From Hyphomicrobiales bacterium (GTDB lineage: Bacteria > Pseudomonadota > Alphaproteobacteria > Rhizobiales > Beijerinckiaceae), in assembly GCA_930633495.1 (NCBI GenBank), contig CAKNFJ010000001.1, positions 4,673,001-4,737,000 on the forward strand: 64,000 nt of DNA, given 5' to 3'. How positions within the stretch are numbered: the stretch's first letter is position 1; each line of letters starts with the position of its first letter. A program made the translations under genes and the position numbers. A model generated the notes under the pieces. The model was not told the DNA's origin. It was given only the letters and a program-made list of their open reading frames with translations, and made no database searches. Below are positions 28,150 to 38,249 of this stretch, in pieces.

Positions 28150-29403
28150 ATGCCGCAACCACAGAACCCGCCTTTCGGCCCTTCCTTCGCGCCCGGCACC
28201 GAGCCGGGGGAGCGCTGGCGTGCGCCTTATGCCTGCCGTTCCAGTATGAGTCGCGGGCGGCTCGTCGCCGAGCCTGCCTCCGCCACGCGCGGCGAGTTCC
28301 AGCGCGATCGCGACCGGATCATCCACTCCACGGCCTTCCGCCGGCTGAAGCACAAGACGCAGGTCTTCGTCTCGCATGAGGGCGACCACTATCGCACGCG
28401 CCTGACCCATACGATCGAAGTCGCCCAGATCGCCCGGGCGCTGGCCCGCGCGCTCGGCCTCGACGAGGATCTGGCCGAGGCGTTGGCGCTGGCGCACGAT
28501 CTCGGCCACACGCCCTTCGGCCATACCGGCGAGGATGCGCTGGAAGAGTGCATGGCCGGTTTCGGCGGCTTCGACCACAACGCGCAGACATTGAGGATCG
28601 TGACGCGGCTGGAGCGGCGCTATGCCGATTTCGACGGGCTCAATCTGAGCTGGGAGACGCTGGAGGGGCTCGTCAAGCACAATGGCCCGCTGCTCGACAG
28701 CCACGGCCAGCCGACGGCACGCTATGTGAAGAGTGGCATCCCGGTCGCGATCGTCGAATATCAGGACCGGCAGGATCTCTGGCTCGACAGCTACGCCTCG
28801 GCCGAGGCGCAAGCCGCGGCGCTGGCCGACGACATCGCCTACAACGCCCACGACATCGACGACGGCCTGCGGGCGGGTCTGTTTGGCCACGCCGAGCTCC
28901 GGGCCGTCCCGTTCCTGGCGGAGTTGTTGGACGAGATCGAGCGGCGGCATCCGGGGCTGGAGCGGCCCCGCCTGACCAATGAGCTGGTGCGGCGGGTGAT
29001 CACCCGATTCGTCGAAGACGTGATCGGGGAGTCGCAGACGCGGCTCGCGGCGCTGGCGCCGGCCGATGCCGATGCGATCCGCCGCGCGGACGCGCCCGTC
29101 GTCGCCTTCTCGGCCCTGATCGAGGCGGCCGATCGCGGCATCAAGGGCTTCCTTTATCCCAACATGTACCGGCATCCGCGCATCGCGCCGATCCGGGAGC
29201 AGGCCGCGCAGGTCGTGCGCGATCTGTTCGCCCGCTTCAGCGATGATCCGCAGGCGATGCCGGCGGAATGGGCGGCGGGCTGCGACGGTCTCGATGAGCA
29301 TCGCCGGGCGCGGCGGATCGCGGACTATATTGCCGGCATGACCGACTGGTACGCGCTCGACGAGCATCGCCGCCTGTTTGACGCCACTCCTTCGCTGCGA
29401 TAG
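28150..29403 (+). CDS. dGTPase-like HD triphosphohydrolase
   Basis: A 417-residue member of the deoxyguanosinetriphosphate triphosphohydrolase-like family, which hydrolyses dNTPs to nucleoside and triphosphate. Landmarks: [39 protein letters not shown] (metal His), then [16 protein letters not shown] (HD motif) and [10 protein letters not shown], cited here by HxxxE and HD centres. The length is typical of the Dgt type 2 subfamily of alphaproteobacteria. It is divergent from erpA, with 99 bp between, and 33 bases before argS, perhaps co-transcribed. Confidence 0.92.
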   Translation: MPQPQNPPFGPSFAPGTEPGERWRAPYACRSSMSRGRLVAEPASATRGEFQRDRDRIIHSTAFRRLKHKTQVFVSHEGDHYRTRLTHTIEVAQIARALARALGLDEDLAEALALAHDLGHTPFGHTGEDALEECMAGFGGFDHNAQTLRIVTRLERRYADFDGLNLSWETLEGLVKHNGPLLDSHGQPTARYVKSGIPVAIVEYQDRQDLWLDSYASAEAQAAALADDIAYNAHDIDDGLRAGLFGHAELRAVPFLAELLDEIERRHPGLERPRLTNELVRRVITRFVEDVIGESQTRLAALAPADADAIRRADAPVVAFSALIEAADRGIKGFLYPNMYRHPRIAPIREQAAQVVRDLFARFSDDPQAMPAEWAAGCDGLDEHRRARRIADYIAGMTDWYALDEHRRLFDATPSLR

Positions 29404-29436
29404 GGCCGGGCGGTTTTACAACCGCAGTGGCTCGCA

Positions 29437-31203
29437 ATGAACCTGTTCGAGATCTATTCCGCCCGTCTTCATGCCGCGCTCACGGCGCTGGCCGAACGAG
29501 GCGCGCTGCCCGCGGGGCTCAATCTCGCGCGCGTCGTGGTCGAGCCGACCAAGGATCCGGCCCATGGCGATCTCGCCACCAACGCCGCGATGGTGCTCGC
29601 CAAGGAGGCCGGCACCAATCCACGCGCGCTGGCCGCGCTGCTGGTCGAGGAGCTGTCGAAGGACCCGGAGATCGCCAAGGCCGAGATCGCCGGCCCCGGC
29701 TTTATCAACCTGACGCTGCAGCCGGCGGTGTTCACGGCGGTGCTGAAGGCTGCGATCGAGGCGGGGCTGGATTACGGGCGCGGCATCCCGAAGGCCGAGC
29801 CGAAGGTGAACGTCGAATATGTCTCGGCCAATCCGACCGGGCCGATGCACGTCGGCCATGGCCGAGGCGCCGTCTTTGGCGATGCGCTGGCGAGCCTGCT
29901 CGCCTTCGCCGGCCACAACGTCACGCGCGAATACTACATCAACGATGCCGGGGCGCAGGTCGATGTGCTCGCCCGTTCCGCCTTCCTGCGCTACCGCGAG
30001 GCGCTGGGCGAGGATATCGGTGCGATCCCCGAGGGGCTTTATCCCGGCGATTATCTGGTCTCGGTCGGCAAGGCGCTGGCTGAGCAATATGGCGACGCCC
30101 TGCGCGACAAAGCCGAATGGGATTGGCTCCCGACCGTCCGGCAGGCGGCGATCGACGGCATGATGGCGATGATCCGCGACGATCTCGCCGCGCTCGGCGT
30201 CGTCCACGAGCTCTTCTTCTCGGAGCGTTCGCTGCAGGGGCGGGACGGCAATGCCAACGCCGTGCATCAGACCATCGAGGATCTGCGGGCGCGCGACCTC
30301 GTCTATGAAGGCCGCCTGCCGCCGCCGAAGGGCCAGAAGGACGAGGATTGGGAGGATCGCGAGCAGACCCTGTTCCGTGCCACCAAGTTCGGCGACGATG
30401 TCGACCGGCCGCTGCTGAAATCGGACGGCAGCTACACCTATTTCGCCAACGACATCGCCTATCACCGCTCCAAGTTCATGCGCGGCTTCCCCGAGATGAT
30501 CGACGTCTGGGGCGCCGACCATGGCGGCTATGTCAAACGCATGCAGGCGGCGGTGAAGGCGGTCACGAACGGGCAGGGCTCGCTCGACGTCAAGCTCTGC
30601 CAGCTCGTGCGGCTGCTGCGCAACGGCGAGCAGGTGCGCATGTCGAAGCGCTCCGGCGACTTCGTCACGCTGCGCGAGGTCATCGACGAGGTCGGCCGCG
30701 ACGCGGTGCGCTTCATGATGATCTTCCGCAAGAACGACGCGACGCTGGATTTCGACCTCGGCAAGGTGGTCGAGCAGTCGAAGGACAATCCGGTCTTCTA
30801 CGTCCAGTATGCGCATGCACGCTGCGCCTCGATCTTCCGGCAGGCGCGCGAAGCCTTCCCGGATCTTGATCTGTCGCCGGCTGCGCTGGCGCAGGCCGAT
30901 CTCTCGATCCTGACCGACGAAGCCGAGGTCGGTATCGTCAAGTCGATCGCGGCCTATCCGCGAATCATTGAAGGTGCAGCGGCGGCTCACGAGCCGCATC
31001 GCGTCGCATTCTTCGTCCACGAACTGGCGAGCGCCTTCCATTCTCTCTGGAACAAGGGCAAAGACTCGCCGCAATTACGGTTCGTTAATCAAACTGATCG
31101 AAAGTCGACCGCAGCGAGATTGGCGTTCGTGCACGCGGTGCGCAGCGTCCTTGCTTCCGGTCTGGCTGTCGCCGGAGTTGCGGCGCCGGAAGAGATGCGC
31201 TGA
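29437..31203 (+). CDS. argS: Arginyl-tRNA synthetase
   Basis: The 588-residue class I synthetase charges tRNA-Arg. It has an N-terminal Add-1 domain (about 1-110), the HIGH-type motif HVGHG (138-142) after [14 protein letters not shown], and the KMSKS-type motif [11 protein letters not shown]. The C-terminal DALR anticodon-binding domain ends at 588. Full length with no break. It follows the dGTPase-like gene and precedes a SPOR-domain gene, an order often seen in related bacteria. Confidence 0.97.
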   Translation: MNLFEIYSARLHAALTALAERGALPAGLNLARVVVEPTKDPAHGDLATNAAMVLAKEAGTNPRALAALLVEELSKDPEIAKAEIAGPGFINLTLQPAVFTAVLKAAIEAGLDYGRGIPKAEPKVNVEYVSANPTGPMHVGHGRGAVFGDALASLLAFAGHNVTREYYINDAGAQVDVLARSAFLRYREALGEDIGAIPEGLYPGDYLVSVGKALAEQYGDALRDKAEWDWLPTVRQAAIDGMMAMIRDDLAALGVVHELFFSERSLQGRDGNANAVHQTIEDLRARDLVYEGRLPPPKGQKDEDWEDREQTLFRATKFGDDVDRPLLKSDGSYTYFANDIAYHRSKFMRGFPEMIDVWGADHGGYVKRMQAAVKAVTNGQGSLDVKLCQLVRLLRNGEQVRMSKRSGDFVTLREVIDEVGRDAVRFMMIFRKNDATLDFDLGKVVEQSKDNPVFYVQYAHARCASIFRQAREAFPDLDLSPAALAQADLSILTDEAEVGIVKSIAAYPRIIEGAAAAHEPHRVAFFVHELASAFHSLWNKGKDSPQLRFVNQTDRKSTAARLAFVHAVRSVLASGLAVAGVAAPEEMR

Positions 31204-31286
31204 CGGTCGCTTTCCGGCGGCGCGCACAAGGTCAGGTTGACCGCGCGGGCTATCGCCTTTTCCATAGAAAGGCGGCTTGTGCTGGA

Positions 31287-32873
31287 ATGGATCGTACCAT
31301 GAGTGAGCCCGCTAGGAATCGTTTCGCCCTTGACCTCGAAGATCTCGAGCGTCAGCTCCGTGGCGCGGGTCAGGCCCCGCGCCCGGGCCAGTCGCCTGAT
31401 CCGCTTGCGGAATTGACCCGCATCGTCGGGCAGGACGATCCGTTGAAGGACATCTTCGCGGAACGTCGTGCGCCGGCCCCGCATGCCGCTCCCCGCCATG
31501 AGCCGAGCTTCGAGTTGGTGCCGCCGTCGCCGGTTCCGGCGATGCCCGAGCCGCCGGCTCCCCCGGCCGAGCTGCGCGGCGCGCTCGACGAGTTCGAGGC
31601 GCTCCTGCGGCAGACCGAGCCGCGGCGCGCGGCTTCGGCCGGCACGGTCATGATGCCGCCGCAGCCGGCGCACCCCGTGCCGGAAAACGATGAATTCGAG
31701 CCGCCGGCGCCGTTGCCCTATGCGCGGCCCGTGCCGGCGCAGAGCCGCACCATCGCCCGCGATCTCGACGAGGACGCCGCCTTGCATGCAGGCTCGGCGG
31801 CGTATCCCGACGAGCCGGCGCCGCAGCATTACGCGCAGGCCCAGCACGGGCCGCCGGCGCATGGCTATGACGAGGACGACTACCCGGATCTGGAGCCGCG
31901 CCGTTCGCGCAAGGGGCTCTGGGCTGCCGCTGCCGTGATCGCCGTCGGCCTTCTCGGCGTCGGTACGACCTTCGCGCTGCGCGGCGGTTCCGTGAGCAGG
32001 GACGGTCAGCCGCCGATGATCACGGCCGACCGTGGTCCGGTCAAGGTCGAGCCCGCGAATCCGGGCGGGGCCGAGATCCCGAACCAGAACAAGCAGATCT
32101 ACGAGCGCAGCGCCGATGCTCCGCAAGGCCAGAGCAAGGTGGTCAATAACGAGGAGCAGCCGGTCGACGTCCAGCAGGCGGCCCGCTCGATGCCGCCGCG
32201 TGTCGTCACGCCGTCGTCCGGCACGGCGCTCGCGGCAGCTCCCAGCGTTCCCGAGCGTAGCATCACGCCGGCCGAGCCGGGGCTGACCCCGATGCCTCCG
32301 GTGCCGGGGCTCGGCGAGCCGCGCAAGGTCAGGACCGTCGCGATCCGCCCGGATGGCACCCCGGTCGCGAATCCCGTGGCCGTCGACGGCAGCCAGCCGA
32401 TCGCGACCGGTTCCGCTCCGACCCGCTCGATCGGCAGTGCGCCCGCCGCCCCGCCGCAGCGCCCGGCGGTGGCCGCTGCCCCCGCTGCCGCGCCGAAGGT
32501 TCAGGAGCGTGCGACGACGCCGCCTGCCGCGACGACGCCCGTCGCTCCGACCCGCGTCGCCAGCGCCCCGCCGGCGCCTGCCGCCGCGCCGCCCGCCCCG
32601 GCCACCTCCGCGATTCGGGCCGGGACCGGCGACTTCGTCGTGCAGCTCGGCGCGCCGGGCAGCGAGGCCGAGGCCCGCGCCACCTTCGCGGCCTTGCAGC
32701 GCAAGTATCCGCAGCAGCTCGGCGGCCAGCCGCCCATCGTCCGCAAGACGGAGCTGGCCGGCGGCAAGACCGTCTATCGCCTGCGCGTTGGGCCTTACTC
32801 CCGCGAGGACGCCTCCACGATGTGCTCGGCGCTGCAGGCGGCCGGCGGGCAGTGCTTCATCGCCAAGAACTGA
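31287..32873 (+). CDS. SPOR-domain membrane protein
   Basis: A 528-residue bitopic protein. A long Pro-rich cytoplasmic region (1-205) is followed by one membrane helix (about 210-228; LWAAAAVIAVGLLGVGTTF) and a disordered Ala/Pro-rich periplasmic region. The last 80 residues are a SPOR domain (DFVVQLGAPGSEAEARATF through CSALQAAGGQCFIAKN), which binds septal peptidoglycan lacking stem peptides. The topology is that of FtsN-like proteins. The Met at codon 5 (31299) is an equally possible start. It follows argS by 83 bases. Confidence 0.9.
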   Translation: MDRTMSEPARNRFALDLEDLERQLRGAGQAPRPGQSPDPLAELTRIVGQDDPLKDIFAERRAPAPHAAPRHEPSFELVPPSPVPAMPEPPAPPAELRGALDEFEALLRQTEPRRAASAGTVMMPPQPAHPVPENDEFEPPAPLPYARPVPAQSRTIARDLDEDAALHAGSAAYPDEPAPQHYAQAQHGPPAHGYDEDDYPDLEPRRSRKGLWAAAAVIAVGLLGVGTTFALRGGSVSRDGQPPMITADRGPVKVEPANPGGAEIPNQNKQIYERSADAPQGQSKVVNNEEQPVDVQQAARSMPPRVVTPSSGTALAAAPSVPERSITPAEPGLTPMPPVPGLGEPRKVRTVAIRPDGTPVANPVAVDGSQPIATGSAPTRSIGSAPAAPPQRPAVAAAPAAAPKVQERATTPPAATTPVAPTRVASAPPAPAAAPPAPATSAIRAGTGDFVVQLGAPGSEAEARATFAALQRKYPQQLGGQPPIVRKTELAGGKTVYRLRVGPYSREDASTMCSALQAAGGQCFIAKN

Positions 32874-32898
32874 TCCGATTCATCGCGATCCAGGATCG

Positions 32899-32930
32899 AG
32901 CGGCGGCATCCGGCAGGGTGCCGCCGCTTT
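32899..32930 (+). terminator. Hairpin terminator after the SPOR gene
   Basis: A perfect 10-bp stem (AGCGGCGGCA / TGCCGCCGCT) with a 10-base loop, then TTGCGTT. The T-run is weak. Confidence 0.6.
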
Positions 32931-33061
32931 GCGTTGAAGCGGGCGCATGACGGGGTGAGGGGGCATGCTTGTTCCGCCGGTCGGGCCGTGCGAGTAGCCT
33001 GCCGGCAACAGAAATGGCGCCCTGCCGGTCGGGGCGCTCGCAGGCTGCTGGAGGTTGCCCC

Positions 33062-34156
33062 ATGGATCGCCGTCAATTCGTCAAGGTCGCAGGCGCGGGC
33101 GCCGCAGGCAGCGCGGCGATCGCCGCCCCCGCCATCGCCCAGTCGCAGCCCAAGATCAGCTGGCGCCTCACGTCGAGCTATCCCAAGAGCCTCGACACGC
33201 TCTTTGGCATCTCGACCCATGTCGCCAAGCGCGTCGCCGAGGCGACGGACAACAACTTCCAGATCCAGGTCTTCGCGCCGGGCGAGATCGTGCCGGCGCT
33301 GCAGGCGCTCGACGCCGTGCAGAACGGCACCGTCGAATGCAGCCACACGCTGGCCAGCTTCTATATCGGCAAGGACCCGGCCTTCGCCTTCGAGACCTCG
33401 CTGCCCTTCGGCTTCAACGCCCGCCAGCAGAACGCCTGGCTCTATCAGGGCGGCGGCCTCGAGCTCTGCCGCGCCTTCATGAAGGGCTACAACGTCTACA
33501 CCATCCCATCGGGCAATACCGGCGCGCAGATGGGCGGCTGGTTCCGCAAGGAGATCAAGTCGCTGGAGGATCTGAAGGGTCTGAAGTTCCGCATCGCCGG
33601 CCTCGGCGGGCGGATCATGGCCCGCCTCGGCGTCGTGCCGCAGACCATCGGCGGCGCCGACATCTACCCGGCGCTGGAACGCGGCACGCTCGATGCGGTC
33701 GAGTTCTCCGGCCCCTATGACGACGAGAAGCTCGGCTTCGTGAAGGTCGCCAAATACTACTACTATCCGGGCTTCTGGGAGGGGAACGCGAATGTCAGCT
33801 TCCTCGCCAACCAGGACAAGTGGAACGAGCTGCCGGCCTCGTACAAGGCGATCGTCGAGGCGGCCTGCGCCGAGGCCAACGCGCTTTGCCTGGCGAAATA
33901 CGACCACAACAATCCCGACGCGCTGATTCGCCTCGCCGGCACCGGCGCGGAGCTGCGGCCCTTCCCGCAGGAAGTGATGACGGCGGCGTTCAAGGAGGCC
34001 TACGCGATGTATGCCGAGCTCGCCGCCAGCAACCCGAACTTCAAGACCTTCTACGATTCCTTCCTGCCGTACTGGAAGAAGGAGCAGCTCTGGTTCCGCA
34101 TCGCCGAGCTGCCGTTCGATGCGTTCAATGCGCAGAACTACCAGCAGGTGAAGTGA
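33062..34156 (+). CDS. TRAP transporter solute-binding protein (DctP family)
   Basis: A 364-residue periplasmic solute receptor of the DctP/TRAP type. The N-terminus is a twin-arginine-like signal (MDRRQFVKVAG, then AAPAIAQS). The mature domain shows the family pattern SWRLTSSYPKSLDT, FQIQVFAPGEIVPALQALDAVQNG, LPFGFNARQQNAW and LKFRIAGLGGRIMARLGV. Close relatives bind 2-oxo acids or other carboxylates. No DctQ/DctM membrane subunits are in the window, so it either works with remote partners or has been separated from them. Confidence 0.9.
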   Translation: MDRRQFVKVAGAGAAGSAAIAAPAIAQSQPKISWRLTSSYPKSLDTLFGISTHVAKRVAEATDNNFQIQVFAPGEIVPALQALDAVQNGTVECSHTLASFYIGKDPAFAFETSLPFGFNARQQNAWLYQGGGLELCRAFMKGYNVYTIPSGNTGAQMGGWFRKEIKSLEDLKGLKFRIAGLGGRIMARLGVVPQTIGGADIYPALERGTLDAVEFSGPYDDEKLGFVKVAKYYYYPGFWEGNANVSFLANQDKWNELPASYKAIVEAACAEANALCLAKYDHNNPDALIRLAGTGAELRPFPQEVMTAAFKEAYAMYAELAASNPNFKTFYDSFLPYWKKEQLWFRIAELPFDAFNAQNYQQVK

Positions 34157-34199
34157 GGAAACCCGCCTTTCCGAGAGGCGTCATTCCCGACAAGCCGCA

Positions 34200-34305
34200 C
34201 TAGAGCAGTTCCTCAATTCTTCGAATTGCGGAACTGCTCTAGGCATTTGTTAAATCGCATTTTCTTCACGCGAACCGGTATCCACTTCGCTCGAAAATGC
34301 TCTAG
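34200..34305. repeat. CTAGAGCA-type palindromic repeat pair
   Basis: 34200-34242 folds into a near-perfect 20-bp stem: CTAGAGCAGTTCC / GGAACTGCTCTAG outer arms, CAATTC / GAATTG inner arms and loop TTC. 34250-34305 carries a second unit, GCATTTTCTTCACGCG...CGAAAATGCTCTAG. Such elements are common between genes of Hyphomicrobiales. A partial REP-like element (34351-34388) follows. Confidence 0.8.
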
Positions 34306-34350
34306 CGGCGCCGATCCGGAACCCATCGAAGGGCGATGTGCTCTACGATG

Positions 34351-34388
34351 GATTCCGGGTCTTCGCTTCGCTCCGCCCGGAATGACGG
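34351..34388. repeat. Partial REP-like element, copy C
   Basis: GATTCCGGGTCTTCGCTTCG...CCCGGAATGACGG: the right half only of the family seen at 10553-10639. Confidence 0.6.
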
Positions 34389-34443
34389 AGGAGGGGGCGA
34401 AAACCGCATTTCCCTTTTCGGGCCGATGCTCTAACCCGGTACC

Positions 34444-35454
34444 ATGACATCGCGCGCCTTCATCGCCGGCTGCCTCGGCACCAGCCTCACCGCCGACGAG
34501 CGGGCTTTCTTCCGCGACGCCCGGCCCTGGGGCTTCATCCTGTTCAGGCGCAACACGCAGACGCCCGAGCAGGTCGCGGCCCTAACCGCGGAGATGCGCG
34601 AGACCGTCGGCTGGCAGGCCCCGATCCTGATCGACCAGGAGGGCGGGCGCGTGCAGCGCATGGGGCCGCCGAACTGGCCGAAATACCCGTCGGCGCGCGC
34701 CTTCCTCGCCATCAACGATCCGGTGCGTCAGCGCGAGCTCGTCAGGCTTTCCGCCCGGTTGATGGCGCATGACCTGAAGAGCGTCGGCATCGACGTCGAC
34801 TGCCTGCCGGTGCTCGACGTGCCCGTCGCCGGCAGCCACGACGTCATCGGCGACCGTGCCTATGCCCATGATCCCGATCAGGTGGCGCGGCTCGGCCGGG
34901 CGGCGGCCGAGGGGCTGATCGCCGGTGGCGTCCTGCCCGTGGTCAAGCACATGCCCGGCCATGGCCGGGCGAGGGCGGACAGCCACCATGACCTGCCCGT
35001 CGTCGACGCCACGCTCGACGAGCTCAGGGCGCATGATTTCCGTCCGTTCCGGCATCTCGCCGACATGCCGCTCGCCATGACGGCGCATGTCGTGTTCACG
35101 GCGCTCGATCCGAAGCATCCGGCGACGGTCTCGCGTAGGATCGTGCGTGAGATCATGCGCGGCGAGCTCGGCTTCGACGGGCTGATCATGACTGACGACC
35201 TCTCGATGAAGGCGTTGACCGGCTCCTTCGAGGCCAAGGCGCGCGCAGCGATCCGCGCCGGCGTCGACGTGGTGCTGCATTGCCACGGCATCATGGAGGA
35301 GATGGTCGCGATTGCGGGCGCGGTGCCGGAGATGACGGGGGCTCGCGGCCGCCGCGCCGCAGTCGCGCTCGGCCGGATCCGGCACGAGCCGGAGCCGGTC
35401 GATCTGGAAGCCGCGCGCGCCGAGGTCACGGCCGCGCTTGCGTCGAGCGCCTGA
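34444..35454 (+). CDS. nagZ: Beta-N-acetylhexosaminidase NagZ
   Basis: A 336-residue GH3 enzyme that cuts N-acetylglucosamine from anhydromuropeptides in the cytoplasm, part of peptidoglycan recycling. Landmarks: LIDQEGGRVQRM, DCLPVLDVPV, KHMPGHGRARADSHHDLPVVD (the His/Asp acid-base loop) and LIMTDDLSMKAL with the nucleophile Asp. No signal peptide, as expected. It begins a co-directional run with scpA and scpB, the order found in many alphaproteobacteria. Confidence 0.94.
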   Translation: MTSRAFIAGCLGTSLTADERAFFRDARPWGFILFRRNTQTPEQVAALTAEMRETVGWQAPILIDQEGGRVQRMGPPNWPKYPSARAFLAINDPVRQRELVRLSARLMAHDLKSVGIDVDCLPVLDVPVAGSHDVIGDRAYAHDPDQVARLGRAAAEGLIAGGVLPVVKHMPGHGRARADSHHDLPVVDATLDELRAHDFRPFRHLADMPLAMTAHVVFTALDPKHPATVSRRIVREIMRGELGFDGLIMTDDLSMKALTGSFEAKARAAIRAGVDVVLHCHGIMEEMVAIAGAVPEMTGARGRRAAVALGRIRHEPEPVDLEAARAEVTAALASSA

Positions 35455-35501
35455 GCGGCCGAATCTGCTCGTTGGGGACGACAGGTGGGGCAGGGCCTTC
35501 G

Positions 35502-36332
35502 ATGACGGCCGAGTTGCCATTCGAGGAAGACCGCGAGCCGCGTGCGGGCGAGCCTTCGCTCGTCGTCGATGTCGACGGCTATGAGGGGCCGCTCGACCTG
35601 CTGCTCGATCTCGCACGCCGCCAGAAGGTCGATCTGCAGCGCATCTCGATCCTGGCGCTGGCCGAGCAGTACCTGGCTTTCGTCGAAGAGGCGCGGGCCC
35701 TGCGGCTCGAGCTCGCGGCGGACTACCTCGTGATGGCGGCCTGGCTCGCCTATCTCAAGTCGCGCCTGCTGCTGCCCGAACCGCCCAAGGGCGAGGAGCC
35801 GAGTGCAGCCGACCTTGCGACCGCGCTCGCCTTGCGTCTGCGCCGGCTGGAGGCGATCCGCGCCGCCGCGCGCCGGCTCGCCTCGCGCGAGCGGTTGGGG
35901 CAGGACGTGTTCGCGCGCGGCGAGCCCGAGGAGATCGTCGCAGGCGCCCGGCCGGTCTGGGAAGCCGAACTCTACGATCTGCTCGCGGCCTACGCGCAGC
36001 AGCGGCAGAAGCGCGTGCAGGGGCACATCTCCGTCGGCCACCGTGTCGTCTGGTCGCTGGTCGAGGCGCGCGAGGCGCTGCAGCGGCTGGTGGGCGATGC
36101 CGGCGACTGGACCGAGCTGGACAGCTATTTGACGCAGTACATGGCTTCTCACGGCCTGCCGGCACGGGAGATGCGGGCGACGGTTCGCGCCTCGGCCCTG
36201 TCGGCCATGCTCGAAATGGTGCGGGAAGGGGTGCTCGACCTGCGGCAGGACGAGGCGTTCGCGCCAATCGAGCTGCGCCGCCGTTCGGCCCGCCCGGCGG
36301 TCCTGCCCTTCCTGGCGAAGGACGCATCATGA
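35502..36332 (+). CDS. scpA: Segregation and condensation protein A
   Basis: A 276-residue kleisin subunit of the SMC-ScpAB condensin. The N-terminal block VDVDGYEGPLDLLLDLARRQKVDL is the ScpA signature, cited by EGPLDLLL. KSRLLLPEP and the C-terminal winged-helix region (MLEMVREGVLDLRQDEAF) are as expected. ATG 35502 is 48 bases after nagZ, and the stop overlaps scpB by four bases. It bridges the SMC head domains during chromosome segregation. Confidence 0.94.
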   Translation: MTAELPFEEDREPRAGEPSLVVDVDGYEGPLDLLLDLARRQKVDLQRISILALAEQYLAFVEEARALRLELAADYLVMAAWLAYLKSRLLLPEPPKGEEPSAADLATALALRLRRLEAIRAAARRLASRERLGQDVFARGEPEEIVAGARPVWEAELYDLLAAYAQQRQKRVQGHISVGHRVVWSLVEAREALQRLVGDAGDWTELDSYLTQYMASHGLPAREMRATVRASALSAMLEMVREGVLDLRQDEAFAPIELRRRSARPAVLPFLAKDAS

Positions 36333-37027
36333 CCGCTGCGACGGCCGAACCTCTGGACGCGGAGGATGGCAGCGGGGCGGAAGCCTTCGCCCGGGCGCTG
36401 CGCATCGTCGAGGCGCTGCTTTTCGCCTCGGCCACGCCCATGTCGAGCGAGGCCCTGGGTCGGGCGATACCGGACGGTATCGCCGTCGAGCGGGTGCTGG
36501 CGCAGCTCGTCGAGAGTTATGCGATGCGCGGCGTCAATCTGCGCCAGGTCGCCGGAGGCTGGGCGTTCCGCACGGCGGCGGATCTCGGCTATCTGCTCGC
36601 GGCCGAGGCCGAGCCGCCGCGCCGGCTGTCGCGCGCCGCGCTCGAGGTGTTGTCGATCATCGCCTATCACCAGCCGGTGACGCGTGCCGAAATCGAGGAG
36701 ATCCGGGGCGTCGCCACCGCGAAGGGCACGCTCGACATCTTGCTGGAGGCCGGCTGGGTGCGCCTGCGCGGGCGCCGGCGCTCGCCGGGGCGTCCGGTGA
36801 CCTATGGCACGACGGCCGGCTTCCTCGACCATTTCGGCCTCGACCGCATTGACGATCTGCCGGGGCTGGAGGAACTCAAGGGCGCGGGCTTCATCGAGGG
36901 CCGGCTGTCGCGCGATCTGGCGGTCCCGGTTCCGGACGACGATCCGTCCTTGCGCGACGACGAGGATCCCCTCGGCGATCTGTTCGGCCCGCTTGACGAT
37001 GGCGAGGGCGGGCCGCAACAGGGGTGA
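36329..37027 (+). CDS. scpB: Segregation and condensation protein B
   Basis: A 232-residue winged-helix protein that dimerises and binds ScpA. Signatures are IVEALLFASATPMSSEALGRAI and SRAALEVLSIIAYHQPVTRAEIEEIRG, cited by LLFAS and IIAYHQP; GYGTTAGFLDHFGL-like block VTYGTTAGFLDHFGL near 165. An acidic tail of about 30 residues is variable. Its ATG overlaps the scpA stop (ATGA). Confidence 0.94.
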   Translation: MTAATAEPLDAEDGSGAEAFARALRIVEALLFASATPMSSEALGRAIPDGIAVERVLAQLVESYAMRGVNLRQVAGGWAFRTAADLGYLLAAEAEPPRRLSRAALEVLSIIAYHQPVTRAEIEEIRGVATAKGTLDILLEAGWVRLRGRRRSPGRPVTYGTTAGFLDHFGLDRIDDLPGLEELKGAGFIEGRLSRDLAVPVPDDDPSLRDDEDPLGDLFGPLDDGEGGPQQG

Positions 37028-37127
37028 GGTCGCTTTGTGGACAGTGGAGCAGGGATTGGCACGCAGCGAGACCAAGGCCGGATGGCTCGGCTGGGGCCGG
37101 CGCGGGACGGCGGGCGCGGCGATCCCG

Positions 37128-38168
37128 ATGTCGCTCGGCTTCGATGGGGTGACGCAGCGCTTCGACAAGGTAACGGCGCTGTCGGATGTCTCGCTCACGG
37201 TCAATCCGGGCGAGATCGTCGCGCTGCTCGGCCAGTCGGGCTGCGGCAAGACGACGCTGCTCAGGCTCGCCGCCGGCGTCGAGCGGCCGAGTGCCGGGCG
37301 CGTCCTGCTGGAAGGGCGCGACGTCTCCGCGCCGGACCGTTTCGTCGAGCCGGAGCATCGCGGCGTCGGCTTCGTCTTCCAGGACTATGCGCTGTTCCCG
37401 CATCTGACCGTCGGCGAGAATGTCCGCTTCGGCCTGCGCGGCCAGAGCGCCGCGACGGCGGAGGCGACGGCGTTGCGGGCGCTCGCGCGCGTGGGCCTCG
37501 CCGATTTTTATGGCGCCTATCCGCATATGCTGTCCGGCGGCGAGCAGCAGCGCGTCGCGCTGGCGCGCGCCATCGCGCCGCGCCCCGGCGTGCTGCTGAT
37601 GGACGAGCCCTTCTCCAATCTCGATCGCCGGCTGCGCGACGTGGTGCGCGACGAGACCGCCGCCCTGCTGGAGGAGACCGGAGCGACCTCGATCATCGTG
37701 ACCCATGATCCCGAAGATGCGATGCGCATCGCCGACCGGATCGTGCTGATGCAGGCCGGACGCATCGTCCAGATCGGCACGGGCGAGGCGCTCTATCGGA
37801 CGCCCGCCAGCCTCTTTGCCGCCCGATTTTTCTGCGATTTTACCGAGGTCGAGGGGCGCGTCTCGGGTGGCGCGGTCGATACGCCGCTAGGGCGTTTCGC
37901 GGCACCGGGGCTGCCGGAGGGAAGCGAGGCGATCGCCTGTATCCGGCCGCATCGGGTGCGGATCGTGCCGAAAGGCTATTACCTGCCGGCGCGGCTGATC
38001 GCGCGACGCTTCCTCGGCGAGGTCGACCATCTGACGATTGCCGTAGAAGGGTTCGACCGGGAACTGTCGGTGCGCGCCGCGCTGTCGGACGAGATCGCGG
38101 TGGGCGACGAGATCGGTGTCGAGATTCCGTCCGACGAAGTCCTTGTGTTTCCGGCGGCGGATCAATAG
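37128..38168 (+). CDS. ABC transporter ATP-binding protein, PotA/Fbp-like, orphan
   Basis: A 346-residue importer ATPase. Motifs: Walker A GQSGCGKTT (about 36-44), Q-loop VFQDYALFPHLTV, signature LSGGEQQRVALARAIA, Walker B LLMDEPFSNLD, and switch His in VTHD. The C-terminal 110 residues form the regulatory TOBE-like domain of FbpC/PotA/CysA proteins. I start at ATG 37128, which gives the normal N-terminus, although it lacks a good ribosome binding site; a TTG at 37034 after GTGAGG would add 31 residues. No permease or binding protein is adjacent. The substrate is unknown (iron, sulfate or polyamine are family options). Confidence 0.84.
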   Translation: MSLGFDGVTQRFDKVTALSDVSLTVNPGEIVALLGQSGCGKTTLLRLAAGVERPSAGRVLLEGRDVSAPDRFVEPEHRGVGFVFQDYALFPHLTVGENVRFGLRGQSAATAEATALRALARVGLADFYGAYPHMLSGGEQQRVALARAIAPRPGVLLMDEPFSNLDRRLRDVVRDETAALLEETGATSIIVTHDPEDAMRIADRIVLMQAGRIVQIGTGEALYRTPASLFAARFFCDFTEVEGRVSGGAVDTPLGRFAAPGLPEGSEAIACIRPHRVRIVPKGYYLPARLIARRFLGEVDHLTIAVEGFDRELSVRAALSDEIAVGDEIGVEIPSDEVLVFPAADQ

Positions 38169-38249
38169 GTTCCGCCGCCGAGTGATCGACCGGGCAGGGA
38201 TTGGGTTGGGGACCGTTCCCGGTCAGAGCAATTTCGGAGGAGTTTCGCC

